Assembly: GCF_007859275.1 (NCBI RefSeq) | Contig: NZ_VOHC01000011.1 | Coordinates: forward strand, 62,001 to 126,000 | Length of the DNA: 64,000 nucleotides | DNA from: Planomicrobium sp. CPCC 101079 | Lineage (GTDB): Bacteria > Bacillota > Bacilli > Bacillales_A > Planococcaceae | Direction: 5' to 3' | Part shown: one piece after another, positions 1 to 6,657 of the stretch | Layout: each line of letters begins with the position of its first letter | How positions within the stretch are numbered: position 1 is the stretch's first letter | Program-made: the position numbers and the translations under genes | Notes under the pieces: generated by a model | Told to the model about the DNA's origin: nothing | Database searches by the model: none | Seen by the model: only the letters and a program-made list of their open reading frames with translations

Positions 1-47
1 CAGGCGACTTGAAGCGCATCAAATCTTTGATCTACAACATGAAGTAA
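1..47 (+). CDS. rpmI: 50S ribosomal protein L35, C-terminal end (partial)
   Basis: Only the last 14 codons are in the window. They read GDLKRIKSLIYNMK and a TAA stop, which matches the usual C-terminus of bacterial L35, a small basic protein of the large ribosomal subunit. The next gene on the same strand is rplT (L20), the standard infC-rpmI-rplT order. The 120-base gap to rplT is longer than usual and holds a repeat-like sequence. Confidence 0.85.
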   Translation, partial: GDLKRIKSLIYNMK

Positions 48-50
48 TTA

Positions 51-100
51 GAAAAGCGCAAGCGCCCTTGTAGGTTTGATAGGCATGCGGCCTTGAGAAT
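51..100 (+). repeat. Partial copy of a dispersed GAAAAGCG-AAGCGCC repeat between rpmI and rplT
   Basis: The sequence GAAAAGCGCAAGCGCCC at 52-68 matches the head of the repeat units found between clpX and lon (GAAAAGCGTAAGCGCCTG at 41851 and 42166, GAAAAGTGAAGGCGCCC at 41732 and 41974). The similarity fades after about 20 bases. It sits inside a ribosomal protein operon, in the longer than usual gap before rplT. Boundaries are uncertain. Confidence 0.45.
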
Positions 101-167
101 TTGGGCACTTGAGTCAACACAACAACAAAAATCGAATTCTTTATATTCAAGCAGGAGGTAATGAGAT

Positions 168-527
168 ATGCCACGCGTAAAAGGCGGAACAGTGACGCGC
201 CAGCGTCGTAAAAAAGTTATAAAATTAGCAAAAGGATACTATGGTGCAAAGCACATCCTTTTCAAAGTAGCAAACCAACAGGTGATGAAGTCAGGTAACT
301 ATGCTTACCGTGACCGTCGCAACAAGAAACGTGACTTCCGCAGATTGTGGATCACTCGTATCAACGCAGCAGCTCGTTTGAACGACATTTCTTACAGCCG
401 TTTAATGCACGGTTTGAAAGTTGCCGGCATCGATATTAACCGCAAAATGCTAGCTGAAATCGCTGTATCTGATGCAGCAGCATTCACAGCTTTGGCAAAC
501 GCTGCTAAACAAGCAGTAGCTAAATAA
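168..527 (+). CDS. rplT: 50S ribosomal protein L20
   Basis: 119 codons, the normal length of L20. The N-terminus [28 protein letters not shown] is the family hallmark: a basic extension that reaches into 23S rRNA and is needed for early 50S assembly. In Firmicutes L20 also represses the infC-rpmI-rplT operon by binding the leader upstream of infC, which is outside this window. The start is fixed by AGGAGGT just upstream of the ATG. It is the last gene of the operon, since a rho-independent terminator follows directly. Confidence 0.98.
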   Translation: MPRVKGGTVTRQRRKKVIKLAKGYYGAKHILFKVANQQVMKSGNYAYRDRRNKKRDFRRLWITRINAAARLNDISYSRLMHGLKVAGIDINRKMLAEIAVSDAAAFTALANAAKQAVAK

Positions 528-539
528 TAGTAGAAAACA

Positions 540-572
540 AAAGGCTGACGAATTTTCGTCAGCCTTTTTATT
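540..572 (+). terminator. Rho-independent terminator after rplT
   Basis: AAGGCTGACGA and TCGTCAGCCTT pair as a perfect stem with a short T-rich loop, followed by a T run. It ends the ribosomal protein operon. Confidence 0.9.
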
Positions 573-596
573 CTGTATGGAAAGAGGAGCCATCAA

Positions 597-869
597 ATGT
601 TTTGGATAATAATAGGCTATTTTACTGCAGTATCCCTTCTCGCTTTTTTCATGATGCGCATCGATAAAGCTCAGGCACGCAAGCGCGGCCAGCGCATTCC
701 GGAAAAAAACCTGTGGACAGCCGCTATTTTCGGCGGCGGCATAGGCGCATACCTTGGCATGATGCTGTTTCGACATAAGACAAAACACACCAATTTCCGT
801 GTCGGCTTTTTGCTTCTTGCGGCCATTGATGTGGTGTTAATTGTCTGGAGTTGCCAAGCGTTTTTGTAG
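597..869 (+). CDS. ysdA: DUF1294 family membrane protein (YsdA-like)
   Basis: 90 codons. The protein has a first hydrophobic segment (about residues 2-20), a basic stretch with the family-typical DKAQARKRGQRIPE motif, a glycine-rich middle (FGGGIGAYLGMMLFRHKTKHTNF) and a C-terminal hydrophobic helix. This is the layout of DUF1294 proteins, and B. subtilis ysdA also lies directly after rplT. AGAGGAG precedes the ATG. No biochemical function is established that I know of. It probably resides in the cytoplasmic membrane. Confidence 0.85.
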   Translation: MFWIIIGYFTAVSLLAFFMMRIDKAQARKRGQRIPEKNLWTAAIFGGGIGAYLGMMLFRHKTKHTNFRVGFLLLAAIDVVLIVWSCQAFL

Positions 870-896
870 GATAAATAGAAACATGGCGACAAGAAG

Positions 897-930
897 AAAA
901 AGGAGGATGAGAAATCATCCTCCTTTTTTC
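897..930. terminator. Bidirectional terminator between ysdA and ysdB
   Basis: AAAAAGGAGGATGA, four bases, TCATCCTCCTTTTTT. A runs on the left and T runs on the right allow termination from both convergent genes. Confidence 0.85.
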
Positions 931-1301
931 ATTAACTGCTCGATTGGGTTTTTCCAGTTGATCGCAGCATCCGGATAATTTTTTCGGATTTCCTGTTCCA
1001 AAAAATCAAAATCTTCTTTAGCGAAGTCCATTAACATTTTAAGCTCATGCGTCCATACGAAAATAGAGACCACCCTAAAAGCGTTCTCCTCTGGCCCTGT
1101 ATACTTTTCGCCTTCAAAAAGGACCCCTTTATAAGCTAAAAAAAAGTTCTTTCGTGGATTTTTAATATCATCAGATAAATAATAGGTTTTGGCCTTTATC
1201 GCCGCATCGAGTTTTCGTCTTGGATCGGACATATGCCGGACGAATCTATAAATTAGATAAACGATGAGTGCTAATACAAGGATGCGGATGAGAAATGCCA
1301 T
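915..1301 (-). CDS. ysdB: YsdB-like sigma-W regulon membrane protein
   Basis: 128 codons. An N-terminal transmembrane helix (residues 3-22) is followed by a charged cytoplasmic domain containing KLDAAIKAKTYYLSDDIKNPRKNFFLAYKG, which I recognise as YsdB. B. subtilis YsdB belongs to the sigma-W cell envelope stress regulon and lies at the same place next to ysdA. The upstream region carries a near-ideal sigma-W promoter (1340-1365), supporting the same control here. A GGAGG site precedes the start. The molecular role is not known to me. Confidence 0.85.
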   Translation of the reverse strand: MAFLIRILVLALIVYLIYRFVRHMSDPRRKLDAAIKAKTYYLSDDIKNPRKNFFLAYKGVLFEGEKYTGPEENAFRVVSIFVWTHELKMLMDFAKEDFDFLEQEIRKNYPDAAINWKNPIEQLMKKGG

Positions 1302-1339
1302 GCGAAATACCTCCTATAGCTCCAGAATCTACTGTATAA

Positions 1340-1365
1340 TACGTACGGAAGCAGGATAGGTTTCA
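1340..1365 (-). promoter_or_regulatory. Sigma-W type promoter of ysdB
   Basis: On the minus strand TGAAAC (1365-1360) is followed after exactly 16 bases by CGTA (1343-1340), the consensus of the Bacillus ECF factor sigma-W. The site ends about 39 bases before the ysdB start. Motif and spacing are read directly; use of sigma-W is inferred. Confidence 0.8.
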
Positions 1366-1385
1366 AAAATATAAGGAGGGGTTTC

Positions 1386-1871
1386 ATGAAGCTGCAAAAA
1401 TTATTCATAATGCAGAAAGAACTGGACCGTTTCATCCAATCGAACCGGGACATAAGTGAGGACGTCTTCCGCAAAAAAGGACTGGCATTATTAGTGGAAC
1501 TTGCGGAGCTCGCAAACGAAACACGTTGCTTTAAATTTTGGAGCACAAAAGGCATGTCGGAGCGATCCGTCGTTTTAGAAGAGTATGTCGATTCGATTCA
1601 TTTTCTGTTGTCACTTGGCCTTGAAAAAGGATTTGAAGAACTTGAAGAGTGGCCGAAACCAGCGGCTGAAAGCGACTTGACTGAACTGTTTTTAGGGACA
1701 TTCAATGCAGTGCAGCAGTTTATAGCAGAGCCTGTGCTTGGGAATTACATAAAGGCCTGGAGTTGGTATGGCGCAATTGCACTCGCACTGGAATTCAGCT
1801 ACGAAGAAGTGCTGCAAGCGTACATTCATAAAAATCAAACCAATTACGAACGGCAAAATGACGGCTACTAA
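1386..1871 (+). CDS. dUTP diphosphatase, dimeric all-alpha type
   Basis: 161 codons. The protein matches the dimeric all-alpha dUTPase family (dUTPase_2, MazG-like), which hydrolyses dUTP to dUMP and pyrophosphate to keep uracil out of DNA and supply thymidylate synthesis. The metal-binding pattern is visible: ELAELANETRCFKFW (ExxE near residues 38-41), then about 20 residues later EEYVDSIHF (ExxD, near 61-66). A tryptophan-rich C-terminal half follows. AAGGAGGGG lies before the ATG. It is monocistronic and divergent from ysdB. Trimeric dUTPase motifs are absent. Confidence 0.85.
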   Translation: MKLQKLFIMQKELDRFIQSNRDISEDVFRKKGLALLVELAELANETRCFKFWSTKGMSERSVVLEEYVDSIHFLLSLGLEKGFEELEEWPKPAAESDLTELFLGTFNAVQQFIAEPVLGNYIKAWSWYGAIALALEFSYEEVLQAYIHKNQTNYERQNDGY

Positions 1872-1950
1872 AAGGCAGTAAGAATTTTTTGATAATGGGA
1901 TTGCTTTGATTTATAATGGACAAGTACGAACTATTTAGGAGGTCGAACTA

Positions 1951-3039
1951 ATGTCGAATTTGGATGAAACATTGGTAATGCTAAAAGAATTGACGGATGC
2001 GAATGGTATTGCTGCAAACGAGCGCCAGCCTCGCGAAGTAATGAAAAAATACATAGAACCGTTTGCTGATTCTGTGGAGACAGATGGCCTTGGCAGTTTG
2101 ATCGCCAGAAAAGAAGGACAAGCGGGCGGACCGAAAATTATGGTGGCCGGACATTTGGATGAAATCGGCTTTATGATTTCCCAAATCGATGACAAAGGCT
2201 TCTTAAAGTTCCAAACAGTCGGCGGCTGGTGGTCGCAGGTCATGCTAGCACAGCGTGTAACTATCACGACGCGCAGCGGAAAAGAAGTGATTGGGGTTAT
2301 CGGTTCCAAACCGCCTCATATCTTGTCTGCTGAAGCGCGCAACAAACCGGTGGATATTAAAGATATGTTTATCGATATCGGCGCATCTTCACGTGAAGAA
2401 GCGAAAGAGTGGGGAATTACACCAGGAGATATGGTGACTCCTTATTTCGAATTCAATGTCATGAACAACGACAAATTGCTTCTTGCTAAAGCTTGGGACA
2501 ACCGCATTGGCTGTGCAATTGCCATTGATGTATTAAAAGGCTTGCAAGGCCAGGAACATCCGAACGTCGTCTACGGCGTTGGTGCGGTTCAGGAAGAAGT
2601 CGGTTTACGCGGCGCGAAAACGGCGGCAGCTCTTATCCAACCGGATATCGGTTTTGCTGTTGACGTGGGTGTAGCCGGAGATACTCCAGGAGTTACAGCG
2701 CAAGAATCCAACAGCAAAATGGGCGACGGCCCGCAAATCCTGTTATTTGACGCTTCAATGGTCTCTCACCGAGGTTTGCGTGAACTTGTGGTCGACACGG
2801 CTGAAGAAAATGGCATACCGTATCAATTCGAAACAATCGCCGGCGGCGGAACGGACGCAGGTTCCATTCACTTGACGGCGAATGGCGTACCGTCGCTTGC
2901 AATCGGCGTGGCAACCCGCTATATCCACTCGCACGCAGGCATCTTGCATCGCGACGATTACGAAAATGCAGTAAAATTGATCATCGAAGTGATCAAGAAG
3001 TTGGATAAAGACACAGTTGCACGCATTACATTCGAATAA
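1951..3039 (+). CDS. ysdC: M42 family metallopeptidase (YsdC, glutamyl aminopeptidase-like)
   Basis: 362 codons, the normal length of the M42 aminopeptidase/endoglucanase family that forms large tetrahedral cytosolic peptidases. Two-metal site motifs are visible in order: AGHLDEIGF (about residue 66), AKAWDNRIG (bridging Asp, about 180), the catalytic pair in QEEVGLRGA (about 213), [11 protein letters not shown] and the C-terminal [12 protein letters not shown]. The likely role is trimming of small peptides during protein turnover. AGGAGG precedes the ATG, and a strong terminator follows. Same location as ysdC in B. subtilis. Confidence 0.93.
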   Translation: MSNLDETLVMLKELTDANGIAANERQPREVMKKYIEPFADSVETDGLGSLIARKEGQAGGPKIMVAGHLDEIGFMISQIDDKGFLKFQTVGGWWSQVMLAQRVTITTRSGKEVIGVIGSKPPHILSAEARNKPVDIKDMFIDIGASSREEAKEWGITPGDMVTPYFEFNVMNNDKLLLAKAWDNRIGCAIAIDVLKGLQGQEHPNVVYGVGAVQEEVGLRGAKTAAALIQPDIGFAVDVGVAGDTPGVTAQESNSKMGDGPQILLFDASMVSHRGLRELVVDTAEENGIPYQFETIAGGGTDAGSIHLTANGVPSLAIGVATRYIHSHAGILHRDDYENAVKLIIEVIKKLDKDTVARITFE

Positions 3040-3044
3040 TAAAG

Positions 3045-3075
3045 AAAACCCTCCGCTTTTGCGGAGGGTTTTTAT
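3045..3075 (+). terminator. Terminator after the M42 peptidase gene
   Basis: AAAACCCTCCGC, TTTT loop, GCGGAGGGTTTT followed by more T. Confidence 0.9.
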
Positions 3076-3157
3076 TTGTGAACGATCAATATATTAATGG
3101 TTTATAGGAAAAGTTGTGTAGAAATAAAACTGTTCTTGGTGCTTTAAGAATCAAACA

Positions 3158-3192
3158 CAAAGCCCTCCGTCAAATACAGAGGATTTTTAATT
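3158..3192 (+). terminator. Degenerate hairpin with T tract, possible second terminator
   Basis: CCTCCGT, about five bases, ACAGAGG with one mismatch, then ATTTTTAATT. It resembles the preceding terminator (both contain AAAGCCCTCC or AAACCCTCC) and may be a decayed duplicate. No gene lies between them. Confidence 0.35.
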
Positions 3193-3284
3193 AGAAATAA
3201 TGTTATGTGAACTTGACTAAATGTTAAGTATATATTACATTATGTTATATAAACAACACATCTTCAAGAGAGAGGGCGAGGCGT

Positions 3285-3500
3285 TTGCTTCGAAATCGAG
3301 TGAAAGAATTGAGGGCGCGGTATAGCTATACGCAAAGCGAGTTAGGCAAGCGGGTGGATGTCACCAGGCAGACGATCGCATTTATTGAAAAAGGGGAGTT
3401 TTCACCTTCTATTACATTGGCCTTGAAGCTTGCACAGGTACTAGAGACAAAAGTAGATGAATTATTTTGGCTGGAAGGAGAAGAGGAAGATGAAAAATGA
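3285..3500 (+). CDS. XRE-family helix-turn-helix regulator
   Basis: 71 codons from a TTG start preceded by GAGAGAGGGCGAG. The whole protein is one HTH_3 domain: RVKELRARYSYTQSELGKRVDVTRQTIAFIEKGEFSPSITLALKLAQVL is the canonical Cro/C1 fold, with TRQTIAFIE as the recognition helix. It ends in an acidic tail. Such short regulators are commonly paired with a membrane protein gene, as here: the next gene starts inside its last codons. It probably represses its own operon; no operator was identified. Confidence 0.85.
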   Translation: MLRNRVKELRARYSYTQSELGKRVDVTRQTIAFIEKGEFSPSITLALKLAQVLETKVDELFWLEGEEEDEK

Positions 3501-3990
3501 TATTCGCCTGAATTATCCGATATGGATGATGGCATTTATTGTATTGCTCGGTGTATTTGCTTATGGCATCAATTCGCCCACAAGAGAGTGGGTCAATTCA
3601 AGCACTGAAACAAGTTTGACAGTTAAGGTTGAAGCGCTTGAGGGCTTTATGGTATTTGCTTCCTTACTGCTTTACATAATCTTATTGACAGTCTTTTTAT
3701 GGAAGGTGAAAAAGCACAATACCGAAAACCCGAAGCAAAAAATCTCCATCTGGTCCATCCGGCCGCCGGAATATTTAGAACAGGATGAAGGTATGACGCA
3801 CATTACACGAATCGCAGTGCAGAAAGTTTATACATTTATTACTTGGTCCTTACCGATGCTCGCTACTGTGGCTATTCTTCTGCCTCTGCCTCGGCTAATG
3901 CTCATTTACGGGATTCTTGCAGTGGCATTCGGCCAATATCTGGTCTACTATTTGGAAATTCGCAAGCATTTAAAGGAGGAAACGGAATGA
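3490..3990 (+). CDS. Membrane protein of an HTH-regulated cassette, function unknown
   Basis: 166 codons from the ATG at 3490, chosen because GAAGGAGAAGAGG lies just before it and it overlaps the end of the HTH gene. Four hydrophobic segments are visible (about residues 10-28, 48-72, 110-130, 133-152), with a polar loop containing KPKQKISIWSIRPPEYLEQDEGM. I do not recognise a catalytic motif. Pairing with an XRE regulator and a downstream small export protein suggests a membrane stress or efflux role, but that is only inference. Confidence 0.7.
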   Translation: MKNDIRLNYPIWMMAFIVLLGVFAYGINSPTREWVNSSTETSLTVKVEALEGFMVFASLLLYIILLTVFLWKVKKHNTENPKQKISIWSIRPPEYLEQDEGMTHITRIAVQKVYTFITWSLPMLATVAILLPLPRLMLIYGILAVAFGQYLVYYLEIRKHLKEETE

Positions 3991-4436
3991 TTTACGAATA
4001 TTTTTTGGTATTTCTAGGAGCGGCCATCCCTTGGTTTGAAATTGCATTGGTTATTCCACTCGGCATTGTGGCAGGGTTGTCGCCGTTTTGGGTAATGGCC
4101 ATGGCATTTATCGGGAATATGTTGACAGTGCTAGCGCTTATCATCGGCTTCGATAAATTCAGGGATTGGTACATGAAACGCCAAGAAGCAAAAGGAAAGG
4201 CGGTAAACAAAAAAAGCGAACGCGCAAAACGAATTTGGAACAAATATGGCCTGCCTGGCCTTGCACTTCTAGGCCCGATTTTAATCGGCACGCATATTGC
4301 AGCATTTATCGGAATGACCCTTGGAGCAACAAAAAAGAATACGACGATTTGGCTGACCATCAGTATCGGCATTTGGACTTTGGCGTTCGGCATCTTGACA
4401 GCGCTTGGTTTCGACTTTTTCACGAGAGCCGGTTGA
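3987..4436 (+). CDS. Putative small multidrug export protein (COG2426/PF06695 type)
   Basis: 149 codons. The start at 3987 overlaps the previous stop (ATGA) and is preceded by TAAAGGAGGAAAC. The protein is strongly hydrophobic with about four helices. FLGAAIPWFEIALVIPLGIVAGLSPFWVMAMAFIGN and GLPGLALLGPILIGTHIAAFIGMTLGATKKNTTIWL are typical of the family named small multi-drug export protein (SNARE-associated/DedA-like fold). Substrate and function are unproven. Translational coupling places it in one operon with the HTH regulator and the preceding membrane protein. Confidence 0.75.
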   Translation: MIYEYFLVFLGAAIPWFEIALVIPLGIVAGLSPFWVMAMAFIGNMLTVLALIIGFDKFRDWYMKRQEAKGKAVNKKSERAKRIWNKYGLPGLALLGPILIGTHIAAFIGMTLGATKKNTTIWLTISIGIWTLAFGILTALGFDFFTRAG

Positions 4437-4483
4437 CCTATGATATACTGGAGCTATTCTGAAATAAAGGCGTGAACCATAAT

Positions 4484-5251
4484 ATGAAGAGAATTGAATC
4501 AGTGCAGAACTCGCTCGTCAAACACTGGAAAAAGTTAGGCACTACCCGGAAAGAACGCGATAAATTCGCTGAGTTCCTTGTGGAAGGCTTCCATTTAACT
4601 GAAGAAGCATTAAAGAAGAAGGACTTGATTAAATCGTTGATCGTCCGCGAAGGAGTAGAAGTTCCTGCCGAATGGGATGTGGAAAATGTTCCTCAATATT
4701 CAGTGACGGCAGCCGTCTCTAAGGAAATTTCAGAAACCGAGCATTCGCAAGGGATTTTCGCCCATTGTGCTCAACCCGAATTTTCTGCGGATGAACAGAA
4801 GAAATGGAATACGTTGCTGCTAGTAGATGCAGTGCAGGATCCCGGCAATATCGGAACGATGATCCGCACAGCTGCGGCAAGTGGAATCGATGCAGTGATT
4901 CTTGGAAAAGGCAGTGCTGATCCATTCAATCCTAAAACTGTCCGTTCCGCACAGGGATCCCATTTCCAAATTCCTGTAGTCAAAGGGGAATTGCCGGAAT
5001 GGATCGCTCAGTTGAAAGGGCGCAGCATTCCGATTTTTGGCACAGCCCTGCAAAACGCAACACCGGTCCATGAAGTGGCAAGCCAAGCTCAGTTTGCTTT
5101 GGTTGTCGGCAATGAAGGAAGCGGAGTAGATCCGCTCCTATTAAAAGAAACGGATCAGAATTTGGTGGTGCCTCTCTATGGCCCGGCAGAATCGTTGAAT
5201 GTTGCGGTGGCTACAGGGATTTTGCTTTACGGACTTGTTTCCAAAAGCTAA
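4484..5251 (+). CDS. ysgA: SpoU/TrmH-family RNA 2'-O-methyltransferase (YsgA-like)
   Basis: 255 codons. An N-terminal SpoU substrate-binding domain (about residues 1-90; KRIESVQNSLVKHWKKL) is followed by the knotted SPOUT methyltransferase domain. All three SpoU motifs are visible: DAVQDPGNIGTMIRTAAASG, LVVGNEGSGVDP and VPLYGPAESLNVAVATGILLYG, which bind S-adenosylmethionine. It likely methylates a ribose in rRNA or tRNA; the target cannot be read from sequence. The ATG at 4484 was chosen over an upstream GTG because homologues start with MK-IES. It lies before pheST as ysgA does in B. subtilis. Confidence 0.9.
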   Translation: MKRIESVQNSLVKHWKKLGTTRKERDKFAEFLVEGFHLTEEALKKKDLIKSLIVREGVEVPAEWDVENVPQYSVTAAVSKEISETEHSQGIFAHCAQPEFSADEQKKWNTLLLVDAVQDPGNIGTMIRTAAASGIDAVILGKGSADPFNPKTVRSAQGSHFQIPVVKGELPEWIAQLKGRSIPIFGTALQNATPVHEVASQAQFALVVGNEGSGVDPLLLKETDQNLVVPLYGPAESLNVAVATGILLYGLVSKS

Positions 5252-5253
5252 AG

Positions 5254-5282
5254 TTGAATTCACTGGAAATGTTTCGTATACT
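5254..5282 (+). promoter_or_regulatory. Sigma-A promoter of the pheST T-box transcript
   Basis: TTGAAT (5254-5259), 17-base spacer, TATACT (5277-5282), directly upstream of the T-box leader. Confidence 0.7.
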
Positions 5283-5284
5283 TA

Positions 5285-5586
5285 ATGAGTAAATAATGAA
5301 AGGCAAAGGCGGCTGTTTTGCGCTGATGTCTTGATAAAAGCAAAAGCGACGACCGGGAAAAGTACGTGGCGCCCTTGCATCCCAGGAAATCTGCACCTTG
5401 ACTGAAAGTGCGGATATGCAAACGTTTCGGAAGTTCACCCCGCGAGCTGCCCGACGGGACCAGCAAGAGTGCTGTAAAGATGGGCCGGTGAAGAGCCGTT
5501 ATGTAAATGAGTGATTGTGCATGCGCAATAACTAGGGTGGTACCGCGAATAATGCCTCGTCCCTTTTTAGGGACGGGGCTTTTTTA
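5285..5586 (+). ncRNA. T-box riboswitch controlling pheST (tRNA-Phe sensing)
   Basis: The leader contains the invariant T-box sequence AGGGTGGTACCGCG (5534-5547), which pairs with the uncharged tRNA acceptor end. A terminator hairpin follows at 5554-5579 (GCCTCGTCCC / GGGACGGGGC) with a T run. The probable specifier codon is TTC (Phe) at 5434-5436 in the context AAGTTCACC; it aligns with AATGTCACC in the valS T-box of this window. Uncharged tRNA-Phe should stabilise the antiterminator and switch on pheST. Confidence 0.92.
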
Positions 5587-5606
5587 TGTTCAAAGGAGGA
5601 GAAACA

Positions 5607-6644
5607 ATGGAAGAGCAATTGCAAGGATTGAAAACCGAAGCGCTGGAAAAAATCGCATCAGCGGCAAGTGTCAAAGAACTAAACGATGTGCGTGTCGCCT
5701 ATCTTGGGAAAAAAGGGCCGATTACGGATTTGTTGAAAGGCATGGGAAAACTGCCTGCTGAAGAACGTCCGAAAATGGGCGCGCTTGTCAACGTCGTGCG
5801 GGAAGATGTAACAGCTTCACTTGAAGAACGAATGGCGATTCTCGAGGAAGCAGCGATAAATGAAAAATTGCAAAGCGAAACAATCGATATCACATTGCCG
5901 GGACGCCCGGTTAAAACGGGGAATCCGCATCCATTGACGCGTGTAGTGGAAGAAATCGAAGACTTATTTATTTCCATGGGCTATGAAATTGCAGAAGGTC
6001 CGGAAGTGGAAAAAGACTATTACAACTTCGAAGCGTTGAACTTGCCAAAAGGCCATCCGGCACGCGATATGCAGGATTCCTTCTATATAACAGAAGATAT
6101 TCTGCTGCGTACGCATACTTCGCCTGTACAGGCACGGACAATGGAAGCAAAAGGCGGAGAGCCGATCAAAATCATTTGTCCGGGGAAAGTCTATCGCCGC
6201 GACAGCGACGACGCGACTCATTCACACCAATTCACGCAAATCGAAGGCTTGGTCATCGGAGAAGATATCCGCATGAGCGACCTGAAAGGAACGCTTTCGG
6301 TATTCGCGAAAAAAATGTTCGGCGATGACCGCGAAATCCGCCTGCGCCCAAGTTTCTTCCCATTCACGGAACCGTCTGTTGAAATGGATATCTCGTGCTT
6401 CAAATGCGGAGGAACTGGCTGCAATGTCTGCAAGAAAACTGGCTGGATCGAAATTTTGGGAGCAGGAATGGTGCATCCGAACGTATTGGAAATGGCAGGA
6501 TACGACTCTAAACGCCTGACAGGATTCGCTTTTGGCATGGGGCCAGAACGAATTGCCATGTTAAAGTACGGCGTTGAAGATATTCGCCACTTCTACACAA
6601 ATGACGTCCGCTTTTTATCCCAATTCCAACGCACCGAAGTTTAA
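5607..6644 (+). CDS. pheS: Phenylalanyl-tRNA synthetase alpha subunit
   Basis: 345 codons. It forms the alpha2beta2 synthetase with PheT and carries the class II catalytic core. An N-terminal coiled coil (about 1-85) precedes motif 2 ([36 protein letters not shown]) and motif 3 ([14 protein letters not shown]). The FTEPSVE segment contributes to the phenylalanine pocket. The CxxC-type insertion [18 protein letters not shown] is usual in Bacillus PheS. The start at 5607 follows AAAGGAGGAG; an upstream in-frame ATG lies within the leader. Expression is gated by the T-box. Confidence 0.98.
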   Translation: MEEQLQGLKTEALEKIASAASVKELNDVRVAYLGKKGPITDLLKGMGKLPAEERPKMGALVNVVREDVTASLEERMAILEEAAINEKLQSETIDITLPGRPVKTGNPHPLTRVVEEIEDLFISMGYEIAEGPEVEKDYYNFEALNLPKGHPARDMQDSFYITEDILLRTHTSPVQARTMEAKGGEPIKIICPGKVYRRDSDDATHSHQFTQIEGLVIGEDIRMSDLKGTLSVFAKKMFGDDREIRLRPSFFPFTEPSVEMDISCFKCGGTGCNVCKKTGWIEILGAGMVHPNVLEMAGYDSKRLTGFAFGMGPERIAMLKYGVEDIRHFYTNDVRFLSQFQRTEV

Positions 6645-6657
6645 GGAGGAAACTAGA

